A DNA stretch of 16,230 bases from JAWLFI01 sp041685645 (GTDB lineage: Bacteria > Bacteroidota > Bacteroidia > Chitinophagales > Saprospiraceae). Below the pieces are notes generated by a model that worked only from the letters and a program-made list of their open reading frames with translations, made no database searches and was not told the origin of the DNA. Each line of letters opens with the position of its first letter. Position 1 is the first letter of the stretch. Location: assembly GCA_041685645.1 (NCBI GenBank), contig JAWLFI010000041.1, positions 1-16,230 of the forward strand, written 5' to 3'. Shown here piece after piece: positions 1 to 7,895 of the stretch. The position numbers were made by a program, and so were the translations under genes.

Positions 1-209
1 TTTCGATTGGGTAAGGCTGCAATTTTTTGAATTGCCGGCAATAAGAAGGCCGCCGTTTTCCCCGTACCCGTCTGGGCACAACCAATCAAGTCTCCTCCAC
101 TCAAAATAATTGGGATTGCTCGCTCTTGTATAGGCGTAGCCTTTTCAAAGCCCATATATCTAATGGCCTCACATATCTCATTATTCAGTCCCAGTTCATC
201 AAACCGCAT
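1..209 (-). CDS. DEAD-box ATP-dependent RNA helicase, N-terminal fragment
   Basis: Only the first 69 codons are in the window; the gene runs off the left edge. The translation begins MRFDELGLNNEICEAIRYMG, continues with the Q motif (GFEKATPIQ, residues about 20-28) that recognises adenine, and then motif I/Walker A (AQTGTGKT, about 45-52) that binds ATP phosphates. These are diagnostic of DEAD-box helicases, which unwind short RNA duplexes in ribosome assembly, mRNA decay and cold adaptation. The subfamily (RhlE, CsdA/DeaD or other) cannot be decided because the DEAD, SAT and C-terminal motifs are outside the window. The start at 209 is favoured because an in-frame TGA lies two codons upstream. 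It follows the dcw cluster on the same strand but is separated from ftsZ by two terminators, so it is probably a separate transcription unit. Confidence 0.93.
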   Translation of the reverse strand, partial: MRFDELGLNNEICEAIRYMGFEKATPIQERAIPIILSGGDLIGCAQTGTGKTAAFLLPAIQKIAALPNR

Positions 210-258
210 AGATCACTTTTATATCAAAAATAAACTTCATCTAGAAGCTATTGGCATT

Positions 259-266
259 CAAAGATA
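259..266 (-). promoter_or_regulatory. Bacteroidota-type -7 element, candidate helicase promoter
   Basis: The minus strand reads TATCTTTG, an exact match to the Bacteroidota -7 consensus TAnnTTTG. Transcription would start near 252, leaving a leader of about 43 nt before the helicase ATG. No clear TTTG is seen at the expected -33 distance, so the promoter is weak or needs an activator. Confidence 0.45.
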
Positions 267-306
267 AAAAGAATAATCAGGAAAAGAGATGGTAAAAAAA
301 GCACTC

Positions 307-338
307 AAAAAAAAAGTCCGGGGAACCACCCCCGGACT
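307..338 (-). terminator. Intrinsic terminator upstream of the helicase gene
   Basis: A perfect 9-bp GC-rich stem (AGTCCGGGG 315-323 with CCCCGGACT 330-338) and a 6-nt loop lead on the minus strand into an unbroken run of T (307-315). It is about 350 bp past the end of ftsZ, beyond another terminator at 589-632, so it most likely ends a separate short transcript. It could also be an attenuator for the helicase gene 98 bp downstream. Confidence 0.85.
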
Positions 339-397
339 AACCAATAAACCAATAAACCAATCTCATGTTGTAGGTGAGATTGAGAATAAGACCCTCT

Positions 398-454
398 TTA
401 TTGTCGGAACTTCCTCTGTGGTAGTGCCGACATATTTCGTTTAATTCTTTTCAT
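398..454 (-). CDS. Possible 18-residue basic micropeptide
   Basis: An ATG at 454 opens an 18-codon frame ending in TAA at 398-400, translating to MKRIKRNMSALPQRKFRQ. A purine-rich GAAGGAAG stretch lies 6 nt upstream of the ATG and could bind the ribosome. The peptide has seven Lys/Arg residues and no acidic residue. It lies inside the short promoter-to-terminator unit, with a start codon about 15 nt after the predicted transcript start. Nothing about it matches a family I know. A frame this short occurs easily by chance, and the same bases also form an RNA hairpin (401-432), so a noncoding role is equally plausible. Confidence 0.22.
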   Translation of the reverse strand: MKRIKRNMSALPQRKFRQ

Positions 455-474
455 TATTTCTTCCTTCGATATTG

Positions 475-506
475 CTAAGGTAAACCAAGCTGACGAAAAA
501 ACCAAA
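475..506 (-). promoter_or_regulatory. Candidate Bacteroidota promoter for the short transcript
   Basis: On the minus strand, TTTG (503-506) is followed after 20 nt by TACCTTAG (475-482), one mismatch from TAnnTTTG. Spacing fits the -33/-7 architecture of Bacteroidota sigma factors. An ATTACA/TGTAAT inverted repeat (511-528) lies immediately upstream and could be an operator. Confidence 0.45.
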
Positions 507-588
507 ACATATTACATCTTTTTGTAATCTATATTCATCTTTTTTTCTTCTGTTTTATAAAATACTGATAATCAATATATGTCCTTGC

Positions 589-632
589 AAAAAAAATAGG
601 TCTTTCCCGGCGAATTGCCTGAAAAGACCTAT
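589..632 (-). terminator. Intrinsic terminator of the dcw operon, after ftsZ
   Basis: A perfect 10-bp stem (ATAGGTCTTT 596-605 with AAAGACCTAT 623-632) encloses a 17-nt loop that can form an inner GGC/GCC pairing. On the minus strand it runs directly into eight T residues (589-596). It begins about 60 nt after the ftsZ stop and is the natural end of the cluster transcript. Confidence 0.9.
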
Positions 633-690
633 AAAGTTCGAGATTATGGACGCGTTCTGAGCGGTGCTGCCACCTGTCTCAGAGAGGAAA

Positions 691-2124
691 TTAATCTACA
701 TTATCATGGAGGTAAGAATTACCTCTATCCAGTGGTTCTTCACCCCTGCCAATGCTGTAATGGCTCAAAATAGAATCCTCTGATTCTTCATCGTCTAATT
801 CTACCCGTCTCCTTTTGAAGGCAGGTGTTGATTCCATTTCAACAATAGCCTTTTTTGTGAGATTTTTAGTTTTAGAGCGAAGGGTTTCTCTGCGTTGTGC
901 ATCCGATTGAATGCGTTGTTTTTTTCGCTCTTCATTTTGACGACGAATTTCATCCTTAATGAAAGGCTCTTGTTGCTGGCTCCTTCGATCCAAATTTTCA
1001 TACATATCTTCTACATCATCAAACTCGAACACGTTCGATGATGAATCTTCATCATCGAGATCAACTGTATTATCATCCTCTTCCACTTCGTTTTCAGCGG
1101 ATTGGTCTTCGAGTGGAATACGGACTTTGCCCCGTTTTGAGTCCTGGTCCGAATTTGGGAGGGAGTGCTGCTCGAAACCCGTGGCAATAAGAGTCACACT
1201 AATTTTCTCACCCATATTTTCATCCACGCAATGTCCCCAAATCAAGTCTGTACCATACCCGGCTTCTTCCTGCAGGTAGTCGGTAATTTCCACAATCTCA
1301 TCCATGGTTATTTGCTGCGTTCCCGAGGTAATATTCAACAAGATATGCTGGGCGCCTTTGATCTTATTTTCCTCCAATAAAGGTGAATTCAGCGCTGTTT
1401 CTATCGCGCGGTTGGCTCTGTCTTCACCTTCTACCATCGCCGTACCCATGATAGCCACGCCGCTATTTCTCATCACTGTATTGACATCTTCAAAATCCAC
1501 ATTGACCACACCTCCAATCGTTATGATCTCTGCTATGCCCTTTGCAGCAGAAGTAAGAATATTATCCGCCTGGCCGAAAGCTTCACCCAGCACGAGATTC
1601 CCGTGAATTTCCCGCAGCTTATCGTTCGAGATAACGAGTAGAGAGTCCACGTATTTTCTCAGTTCTTCCAGTCCTACGAGTGCTTGCTTTGCTCTTCTTC
1701 GGCCTTCAAAGGAAAAAGGGATAGTAACAATACCTACCGTAAGCACGCCCATTTCCTGAGCAGCTTTAGCGATGACGGGAGCGGCTCCCGTTCCCGTGCC
1801 TCCACCTAATCCGGCGGTAACAAATATCATTTTTGTTCCTTGCAGAAAATCCTTCACTTTATCTACGGACTCAATGCAAGCTTGCCGCCCAATTTCGGGT
1901 TTAGAGCCCGCGCCCCTTCCGTCGGTAAGTTCCGGACCAAGAGGAATTTTCGTGGGCACCGGACTGGCCTCCAGGGCTTGTCTATCGGTATTCGTAATGG
2001 CGTATTCCACGCCTACGATTCCCTGTTTGAACATATGGGTTACTGCATTGGAGCCACCGCCACCTACTCCTATCACTTTAATTACGGCTTTTTCTTCCTG
2101 GGGTATATCAAATTCGATTGGCAT
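691..2124 (-). CDS. ftsZ: Cell division GTPase FtsZ
   Basis: FtsZ is the tubulin-like GTPase that polymerises into the cytoplasmic Z ring. The protein has 477 residues. The nucleotide-binding GGGGSNAV lies at about 21-28, the tubulin signature GGGTGTG at 107-113, and the T7 catalytic loop NVDFEDV at 208-214, so GTPase activity should be intact. The core ends near residue 320. A long tail follows: strongly acidic at about 335-375, basic at about 380-430 with TPAFKRRR, and finally SYLHDNVD, the likely conserved C-terminal peptide that binds FtsA. The linker makes it longer than the roughly 380-residue enteric protein, as is usual in Bacteroidota. It is the last gene of the cluster, 32 nt after ftsA. 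The A-rich leader has no clear Shine-Dalgarno sequence. Confidence 0.99.
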   Translation of the reverse strand: MPIEFDIPQEEKAVIKVIGVGGGGSNAVTHMFKQGIVGVEYAITNTDRQALEASPVPTKIPLGPELTDGRGAGSKPEIGRQACIESVDKVKDFLQGTKMIFVTAGLGGGTGTGAAPVIAKAAQEMGVLTVGIVTIPFSFEGRRRAKQALVGLEELRKYVDSLLVISNDKLREIHGNLVLGEAFGQADNILTSAAKGIAEIITIGGVVNVDFEDVNTVMRNSGVAIMGTAMVEGEDRANRAIETALNSPLLEENKIKGAQHILLNITSGTQQITMDEIVEITDYLQEEAGYGTDLIWGHCVDENMGEKISVTLIATGFEQHSLPNSDQDSKRGKVRIPLEDQSAENEVEEDDNTVDLDDEDSSSNVFEFDDVEDMYENLDRRSQQQEPFIKDEIRRQNEERKKQRIQSDAQRRETLRSKTKNLTKKAIVEMESTPAFKRRRVELDDEESEDSILSHYSIGRGEEPLDRGNSYLHDNVD

Positions 2125-2156
2125 AGTATTAATTTTTCTTGTTGAATAAATGTGAT

Positions 2157-3569
2157 TTACAGTTGACTATCGTCCGTGGCTTCAAAAAAATCTTTGAGTC
2201 GGCCCATCCAGGTATCAACTACAGTGGGTTTTTTCTGTTTTTCTTCCGTATCCACAGCTTGTCTATCGATGGCCTCAGATTGATTTTCGGGGGCTTTAGT
2301 TCCTATGTCCCTTACGTTCTCTGCAGCCTCCTCATCCGGATGATTGACTGGGAATTCAAACTCAGAAACAATGCCCGTAAGTGAGTTGACGGCCTCGGTG
2401 TTTGCTGCTTTTAAGAGCAACCCAATGCCAGTCGAATAAATTGGGCTTTCTAGTTCTTTAGGGTATCCATGCGCAAGTTTCTCTATCGGTCGTCCAATAC
2501 GCGCTTCCATCCCGGTGTGATAAGAAGTAAGTTTATCGATATTTTTCAATAAAGATCCTCCTCCAGTGAGAACAATTCCCCCGATGAGTTTTTGTTCGTA
2601 TCCGGATCGCTGAATTTCCCAATACACATAATCCAGGATTTCTTCTACCCGAGCCTGAATGATTAAAGCTAAATTCTTTTCACTAATCTCTTTAGAGTTT
2701 CTTCCCTTTAAGCCGGGAATCGTAATGATTCGGTTATCAGTAATTTCATCCTCCAGAGCTGAACCAAACTTAATCTTAAGTTTTTCTGCCTGATCTTCCA
2801 TTACTGTACATCCTTCTTTAATGTCCTTGGATATTACGTTACCGCCAAAGGGAATAACGGCGGTATGCCGGATCAGACCTTCGTAAAACACCGTTAAGTC
2901 CGTGGTTCCTCCTCCCATATCTACCAAAGCGACTCCAGCAGTCATTTCTTGATGAGTGAGTACAGACTGAGCAGAGGCGATGGGCTCTAATGTCATTTCG
3001 CCTACATTGAGACCGGCGCGATCCACGCATCGATTCATGTTATTGAAGGCCGTGACTTGCCCGGTAATGATATGAAAGTTCGCTTCCAGGCGAATCCCGG
3101 ACATTCCAATCGGATCAATGATTCCAACCTCGTTATCGACAGTATATTCCTGTGGAATAACGTGCAGGATTTTATCACCGGGAGGTAAGCCCATTTTGTG
3201 CATGGACCGCCGCATTTCCTCAATATCCGCATGAGAAATTTCGATCTCAGCATTATCTCTCGGTAAAATACCTCGATGTTGAAAGCTTTTGATGTGCTGT
3301 CCGGCAATCCCGATATAGACTTTCTTTACTTTGGAATGGGTAGCTCTTTCCACCTTTCCGATTGCCTGTTGAATAGCCGCTACGGTTTTATCGATGTTCG
3401 CAACGACACCACGCAGTACTCCTGTAGAGTCCACTTTGCCGATGCCCAAAACTTCGAGTTGTCCCAAATCATTCATGCGCCCGGCTAGAGCACAGATTTT
3501 AGTAGTACCAATATCAAGGGCTACTACGAGCTCATCCGTTGATTTTTGATTGTGATTCATATTATTCAT
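2157..3569 (-). CDS. ftsA: Cell division protein FtsA, actin-like membrane anchor of FtsZ
   Basis: FtsA is an actin-fold ATPase that tethers FtsZ to the inner membrane and recruits later divisome proteins. Visible motifs are phosphate-1 ALDIGTTK (17-24), phosphate-2 DMGGGTTDL (217-225) and the adenosine motif GGIVLTGGGS (about 338-347). The 1C/SHS2 insertion falls between the first two. The C-terminus TWMGRLKDFFEA (about 453-464) forms the expected amphipathic membrane-targeting helix, preceded by a charged, proline-containing linker of about 50 residues. At 470 residues it is longer than the enteric protein (about 420), mostly because of that linker. It begins 3 nt after ftsQ. A second ATG three codons in (3560) is an alternative start. 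Confidence 0.98.
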   Translation of the reverse strand: MNNMNHNQKSTDELVVALDIGTTKICALAGRMNDLGQLEVLGIGKVDSTGVLRGVVANIDKTVAAIQQAIGKVERATHSKVKKVYIGIAGQHIKSFQHRGILPRDNAEIEISHADIEEMRRSMHKMGLPPGDKILHVIPQEYTVDNEVGIIDPIGMSGIRLEANFHIITGQVTAFNNMNRCVDRAGLNVGEMTLEPIASAQSVLTHQEMTAGVALVDMGGGTTDLTVFYEGLIRHTAVIPFGGNVISKDIKEGCTVMEDQAEKLKIKFGSALEDEITDNRIITIPGLKGRNSKEISEKNLALIIQARVEEILDYVYWEIQRSGYEQKLIGGIVLTGGGSLLKNIDKLTSYHTGMEARIGRPIEKLAHGYPKELESPIYSTGIGLLLKAANTEAVNSLTGIVSEFEFPVNHPDEEAAENVRDIGTKAPENQSEAIDRQAVDTEEKQKKPTVVDTWMGRLKDFFEATDDSQL

Positions 3570-3572
3570 TTT

Positions 3573-4334
3573 TTACACTTTCATTTTTGCAATTACCTGA
3601 TCGTCAAAGCTTACATCTATACTTTCGTACTTAGTCCACCCTTTTTCCGGCAGAACTTCGTCAAAAAAATGCTGTAGTCGTTGAAATTTCTCACTCACTG
3701 ACTCCCAGTGGCCAAAGTGAATGTCCAAATGGCCCAATACTGGTATTAAGGTATAGGTGCCATCATCGTTTCTGTAAATCTGGTCTATTAATCTTCTTTC
3801 GTACTCCTGTGTGTCAAAATAAGTTATAATTTCTAATAATTCTTTCTCCCATGCTTCTTCCGGATTTTGGGGCCATGATCCGTGCAGCACCGGAAGTCTG
3901 GGCGTATAAGCTGAAGTTGTGGGCAAGAGTTTCCCACTCTGATCTATATAATAACTCTGTCCCTTGTATATGCATCGCAAGACAGGCTTTCGCTGCTGCA
4001 CTCTGATATTGAGTGTTTGGGTTCTGTCGATATATAAATCCGCCCGACGAACGAAATCTAGTTTTTCAATAATTTTTTCCCAATGAGTCATGGCTACTCT
4101 ACTCATGGGAATATCCTGCGGCTGAAAGCCCAATGTGTTCAAAAAGTGGTCACTAATTTGATCAGACTCCAACATATTCCCTCCTGCCGGTAAAGCTTCG
4201 ATAATTACTTCCACCTTTTCGATATGCAAGTCCTTTTTGAAGTTCTGTGCAGACCAAAGCAATCCTCCTACCATAAGCATGAGACACCCCATCAGGGCTA
4301 GAGAGTACTTTTGTGGCATCTTCCAATGTTTCAT
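3573..4334 (-). CDS. ftsQ: Cell division protein FtsQ (DivIB-like)
   Basis: This is a bitopic membrane protein of 253 residues. It has a short basic cytoplasmic start, one transmembrane helix (about 10-29), a POTRA-type region (about 36-105) and a beta domain that includes the family-typical RKPVLRCIYKGQSYYIDQSG stretch. FtsQ with FtsL and FtsB forms the periplasmic complex that controls FtsW-FtsI. The sequence is divergent, as FtsQ usually is, so the call rests on topology, the RKP motif and its place directly before ftsA. Its ATG overlaps the murG stop (ATGA, 4 nt), which indicates translational coupling. In the usual Bacteroidota order murC sits between murG and ftsQ; here there is no room for it. 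Confidence 0.92.
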   Translation of the reverse strand: MKHWKMPQKYSLALMGCLMLMVGGLLWSAQNFKKDLHIEKVEVIIEALPAGGNMLESDQISDHFLNTLGFQPQDIPMSRVAMTHWEKIIEKLDFVRRADLYIDRTQTLNIRVQQRKPVLRCIYKGQSYYIDQSGKLLPTTSAYTPRLPVLHGSWPQNPEEAWEKELLEIITYFDTQEYERRLIDQIYRNDDGTYTLIPVLGHLDIHFGHWESVSEKFQRLQHFFDEVLPEKGWTKYESIDVSFDDQVIAKMKV

Positions 4335-5416
4335 ATCAGTAGGGTTTCTATTTCATGAATAATGGTTTCCACTGCATTGAGGCGACCCAACGGAGCGATA
4401 TTTTTTCTCATGGATTCTAATTTTTGAGGATGCCGGACGAGTTGAATGGCCTGTTCAACAGCTAGTAATCCGTCCTTATCCTTTATGAGCAATGCGGCGT
4501 CTCGTTCCACTAAGGTCATTGCGTTTTTCGTTTGATGATCATCTGCGACATTTGGGGATGGAACCAAAACAGCGGCTTTTTGCATCGCACTTAATTCAGA
4601 AATTGTCAGGGCACCGGCCCGGCAAATTACCAGATCGGCCGCCGCATATGCACGCTCCATTTTATCGATAAAAGGGAGAAGTACTACCTGTGGCAATTGA
4701 GCGACATCAGAAGCTTTGCAAAGCTCGTAGTGAGTCGGTCCACACTGCCAGAGTAATTGAATGTCTGAATGCTTGCGAAGCAATGGAGCAGATGCCATCA
4801 CGGCATCATTCAATGTTTTGGCTCCAAGGCTTCCACCAAATATCAAAAGCGTTGAATTGAGACCCAAGTCAAAAAAGCGCAATGATTCCTGCTTTTCTAA
4901 CTGAGATTCTTTGAGCTCTTTTCGAATGGGATTTCCCGTAAACACAATGCGTTCTTTGGGAAAATATCGATCCATATGGGGAAAGGCTACGAATATTTTA
5001 TCCGCCGCACCCGCCAACCATCTGTTGGTGAGTCCGGGGTATGAGTTTTGTTCCTGAATAACGATGGGAATATTCATTTTTGAAGCGACCCAAAGCAAGG
5101 GCGCACTTGCGTATCCCCCCACACCGATCACAATTTGAGGCCGGAAGCGCTTGAGTAGTTGATAGCATTTCCACAAACTGATCACCAGGCGATGGGGAAC
5201 CGCCAGGTTTTTCCAAGTCCACCTTCTTTGAATTCCCCGAATCGGAACTCCTGTAATGGGAAATCCAGCACGGGGAACCTTATCCATCTCCATTTTACCA
5301 CTCGCTCCCACGAAATGAATATCCGCATCGGGATATTTATCTCTTATGCCCGTAGCAATGGAAAGTGCGGGGAAAATATGCCCGCCTGTGCCGCCACCAC
5401 TAATCATGACTCTCAT
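4331..5416 (-). CDS. murG: UDP-GlcNAc:lipid I N-acetylglucosaminyltransferase MurG
   Basis: MurG is a GT28 enzyme on the inner face of the membrane that adds GlcNAc to lipid I, giving lipid II. With the chosen start the protein has 361 residues, the normal length. The N-terminal glycine loop is ISGGGTGGHIFP (5-16), GVGGYASAP lies at about 98-106, QEQNSYPGLTNR at 121-132, and the second glycine loop FGGSLGA at 193-199. A donor-site stretch containing DDHQTKNA is near the C-terminus. The frame is open to an ATG at 5533, but the extra 39 residues are Lys/Asn-rich and unlike the family, so MRVMISGGG at 5416 is preferred. That start lies inside the end of ftsW (17-nt overlap). Confidence 0.97.
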   Translation of the reverse strand: MRVMISGGGTGGHIFPALSIATGIRDKYPDADIHFVGASGKMEMDKVPRAGFPITGVPIRGIQRRWTWKNLAVPHRLVISLWKCYQLLKRFRPQIVIGVGGYASAPLLWVASKMNIPIVIQEQNSYPGLTNRWLAGAADKIFVAFPHMDRYFPKERIVFTGNPIRKELKESQLEKQESLRFFDLGLNSTLLIFGGSLGAKTLNDAVMASAPLLRKHSDIQLLWQCGPTHYELCKASDVAQLPQVVLLPFIDKMERAYAAADLVICRAGALTISELSAMQKAAVLVPSPNVADDHQTKNAMTLVERDAALLIKDKDGLLAVEQAIQLVRHPQKLESMRKNIAPLGRLNAVETIIHEIETLLI

Positions 5417-6617
5417 AGCTTGGGTTTTTGGGTGATTGAATGGATTCTTCGGAATTACTATTTTGTTCTTGTTCTTCTTCGTCTTTTTTTCTTTGGAGTT
5501 CTGAAAAATGGCTGACTGATAAGACCATTCCAATAGCCAAAAAGTTAAATATTGCGGAGGTTCCGCCCTTACTTACTATGGGTAGATTGAGCCCTGTTAC
5601 GGGAACCAGATCCACGGATACGGCCATATTGAGCATGGCCTGCATCACTAAACTAATGCTAATGCCCACTGTAAGTAATGCAGCAAAGGTTCGCGTGGAT
5701 CGCGTGACAATTTTGATGCATCTCACCAGAAAAAATAAATAGATGCCCATCAATGAAAATCCTCCTAACAAACCATACTCTTCAATTATAATGGCAAAAA
5801 TAAAATCTGAATACGGCGAGGGCAAGAAATTACGCTGCACGCTATTTCCCGGTCCTTCTCCAAATAGTCCCCCCTCTGCAATGGCAATTTTAGCTTGTGT
5901 AATTTGATATCCCTCTCCAGATTCTCCTAAAAAGTTAGCCATCCGATTGATCCAGGTCTCTGACCGAATGGATTCGAAGAAGGTACCCAGAGCTAAAAAG
6001 GTTCCTGATACAATAACAATCAAAAATAGTATCAAGCCCAATAATTTGAAATCTACACCTGCGATCACCAACAAGATAAAACAGGTAGCAAAAAGCATGG
6101 CTGCAGAGGAAAAGTCAGAGGGCATGATGAGACCGCAAATAATAACAATGGGAAGCAAAATATATCCCATAAAGAATTTTGGGACATTTATATTAATCGG
6201 TTCCATGGATATCTTATACCCCAAATAGACGATGAGTGACAATTTTGCTAAATCGCTAGTCTGAAAACTCATATTAACCAGTGGCACTCGAATCCAGCGT
6301 CGGGCATCATTTATTTCCAGGCCGTACAATTGTGTATACAGCAAAAGTAGAGCAGATAGCACCAAAAACAGAGTGCTGAGCTTGCCAAAAATTGTGTAGT
6401 GAATATTTTGCACGAAATAGGCCACTCCAAAACCAACCAATAAAATACTCACTTGCCTCAATAGGTAACTTTCTGTAGAGACGCCTCCCACTTTATAGCT
6501 CAGACTGCCAGAAGCACTGTACACAGCTAACACGGATGCAATAGATAGAAGCAAGAGGATCAACCAAATAATTTGGTCGCCTTTCATCCGCTGCTGTATG
6601 TCTTTTACTAATTGCAT
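5400..6617 (-). CDS. ftsW: Septal peptidoglycan polymerase FtsW (SEDS family)
   Basis: FtsW is the SEDS glycosyltransferase that polymerises lipid II at the septum together with its class B PBP partner. The 405-residue protein is hydrophobic throughout with about ten membrane segments. SEDS landmarks are NDARRWI (about 103-109), FQTSDLAKL (118-126), the long extracellular loop with GEGPGNSVQRNFLPSPYSDF (253-272) holding the expected catalytic Asp271, and GLNLPIVSKGGTS near the end. A 32-residue acidic cytoplasmic tail follows. FtsW rather than RodA is supported by its place in the dcw cluster. It starts 5 nt after mraY, exactly where murD normally intervenes. Confidence 0.97.
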   Translation of the reverse strand: MQLVKDIQQRMKGDQIIWLILLLLSIASVLAVYSASGSLSYKVGGVSTESYLLRQVSILLVGFGVAYFVQNIHYTIFGKLSTLFLVLSALLLLYTQLYGLEINDARRWIRVPLVNMSFQTSDLAKLSLIVYLGYKISMEPININVPKFFMGYILLPIVIICGLIMPSDFSSAAMLFATCFILLVIAGVDFKLLGLILFLIVIVSGTFLALGTFFESIRSETWINRMANFLGESGEGYQITQAKIAIAEGGLFGEGPGNSVQRNFLPSPYSDFIFAIIIEEYGLLGGFSLMGIYLFFLVRCIKIVTRSTRTFAALLTVGISISLVMQAMLNMAVSVDLVPVTGLNLPIVSKGGTSAIFNFLAIGMVLSVSHFSELQRKKDEEEQEQNSNSEESIQSPKNPSYESHD

Positions 6618-6622
6618 TCTTA

Positions 6623-7879
6623 TTATCTAATCTTGAGTGTTATGATGGTGATGACTGCAAATAGAATCGCAACGATCCAAAAACGGGTGACGATAGTGGC
6701 TTCATGTATTCCCTTCTTCTGAAAATGATGGTGAATGGGCGTCATCAGCCATATCCGACGTCCCTCTCCATAAGTTCTTTTGGTATATTTAAAATAGCCT
6801 ACTTGCAACATGACAGATAGGTTTTCTATCAGGAATACGCCACATAAGATGGGGATCAATAGCTCTTTTCGAATCAGAATGGCCAGTGAGGCAATTAAGC
6901 CACCCAGCATCAGAGATCCCGTGTCTCCCATAAATACTTTGGCCGGGTAGGTATTATACCACAAGTAGCCTATGCATGCGCCGAAAAAGGAGGCGGAAAA
7001 AACCACCAACTCTCCCGTATTGGGCAGGTATAAAATATTCAGATAATCGGCAAATATGGTATTGCCGGAAACATAAGACAGCACTGCAAGCGCCGCGACA
7101 ATAATCGCAGAAACTCCAGCAGCCAGTCCGTCAAGGCCATCGGTCAAATTGGCGCCGTTGGAAACAGCTGTCACAATAAAAATAACCAGAGGTACAAAAA
7201 TAACCCAGGCCCAAACTGCTGCATTTTCACCCAGAAAGAAGAGGATATCTTTGTAGTCAATCAAATTGCCCTTAAAGAAAGGGACATTGGTCAATGTCGT
7301 ATTCACATAAACATACTCCGCCCCTTCTTGACTTCGCTCCAATATTTCGCTGGGATACTCTGCTACTTCCAGACCTCTGGCTTGAGCTTCTGACGCGTCC
7401 ATTCGCACCACGATGTCTTCGTGAAACATCATGGTACAACCGACAATTAATCCCAGGCCTACCTGACCGAGAACCTTGAATTTCCCCTTTAATCCGCGCT
7501 TATCATTCTTAAAGACTTTGATGTAATCATCAATAAAGCCTATCACAGCAAGCCAAACAGTGGAGAGCAATAATAATTGAATGTAAATATTGGTTAAATC
7601 CGCCAATAATAGTGTGGGAACAACGATAGCTAGAAAAATAAGTACACCGCCCATGGTCGGTGTCCCTTCCTTTTCGGATTGTCCTTTGAGGCCTAAATCG
7701 CGAACAGACTCTCCGACTTGCATTTTTCGCAAGAAATTGATAACCCTTTGCCCGAAAGCTATAGTAATGATAAGAGACAATAGAATAGCCATCCCTGCCC
7801 TGAATGTCAGATAGTAAAAGAGCCCGGAGCCCGGGATGTCCAAATTGGACTGGAAAAATGTGAACAAGTGGTACAGCAT
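6623..7879 (-). CDS. mraY: Phospho-N-acetylmuramoyl-pentapeptide transferase MraY
   Basis: MraY transfers phospho-MurNAc-pentapeptide from UDP to undecaprenyl phosphate, forming lipid I. With the chosen start the protein has 418 residues. Motifs are GTPTMGG (72-78), IDDYIKVFKNDKRGLKGKFK (116-135), the Mg-binding NGANLTDGLDGLAAG (241-255) and MTPIHHHFQKKG near the C-terminus. An extra loop of about 50 residues at about 155-208 (RMDASEAQARG to VPFFKG) is characteristic of Bacteroidota and explains why it exceeds the usual 360. The frame extends to an ATG at 7957, but MLYHLFTFFQ at 7879 matches how the family normally begins. The 26 extra residues would be encoded by an inverted-repeat region that looks regulatory. 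Confidence 0.95.
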   Translation of the reverse strand: MLYHLFTFFQSNLDIPGSGLFYYLTFRAGMAILLSLIITIAFGQRVINFLRKMQVGESVRDLGLKGQSEKEGTPTMGGVLIFLAIVVPTLLLADLTNIYIQLLLLSTVWLAVIGFIDDYIKVFKNDKRGLKGKFKVLGQVGLGLIVGCTMMFHEDIVVRMDASEAQARGLEVAEYPSEILERSQEGAEYVYVNTTLTNVPFFKGNLIDYKDILFFLGENAAVWAWVIFVPLVIFIVTAVSNGANLTDGLDGLAAGVSAIIVAALAVLSYVSGNTIFADYLNILYLPNTGELVVFSASFFGACIGYLWYNTYPAKVFMGDTGSLMLGGLIASLAILIRKELLIPILCGVFLIENLSVMLQVGYFKYTKRTYGEGRRIWLMTPIHHHFQKKGIHEATIVTRFWIVAILFAVITIITLKIR

Positions 7880-7895
7880 ACTTGCTATGACTATT

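Larger units (their letters stand above)
307..468 (-). ncRNA. Candidate short independent transcript (small RNA or micropeptide mRNA)
   Basis: This interval is bounded by a recognisable promoter (475-506) and a strong intrinsic terminator (307-338) and contains no conventional gene. The minus strand can fold into three successive hairpins: TGTCGG/CCGACA around 401-432, AATCTCA/TGAGATT around 359-382, and the terminator. Between the last two, GGTTTATT occurs twice in tandem. The start near 468 is extrapolated from the -7 element. I recognise no known RNA family. The unit could instead be a leader of the downstream helicase mRNA or encode an 18-residue peptide. Confidence 0.35.

Noticed and set aside
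5417..5533. N-terminal extension of MurG by 39 residues
   Set aside because: The extension is Lys/Asn-rich, lies wholly within the ftsW coding region and precedes the normal MRVMISGGG start of the family.
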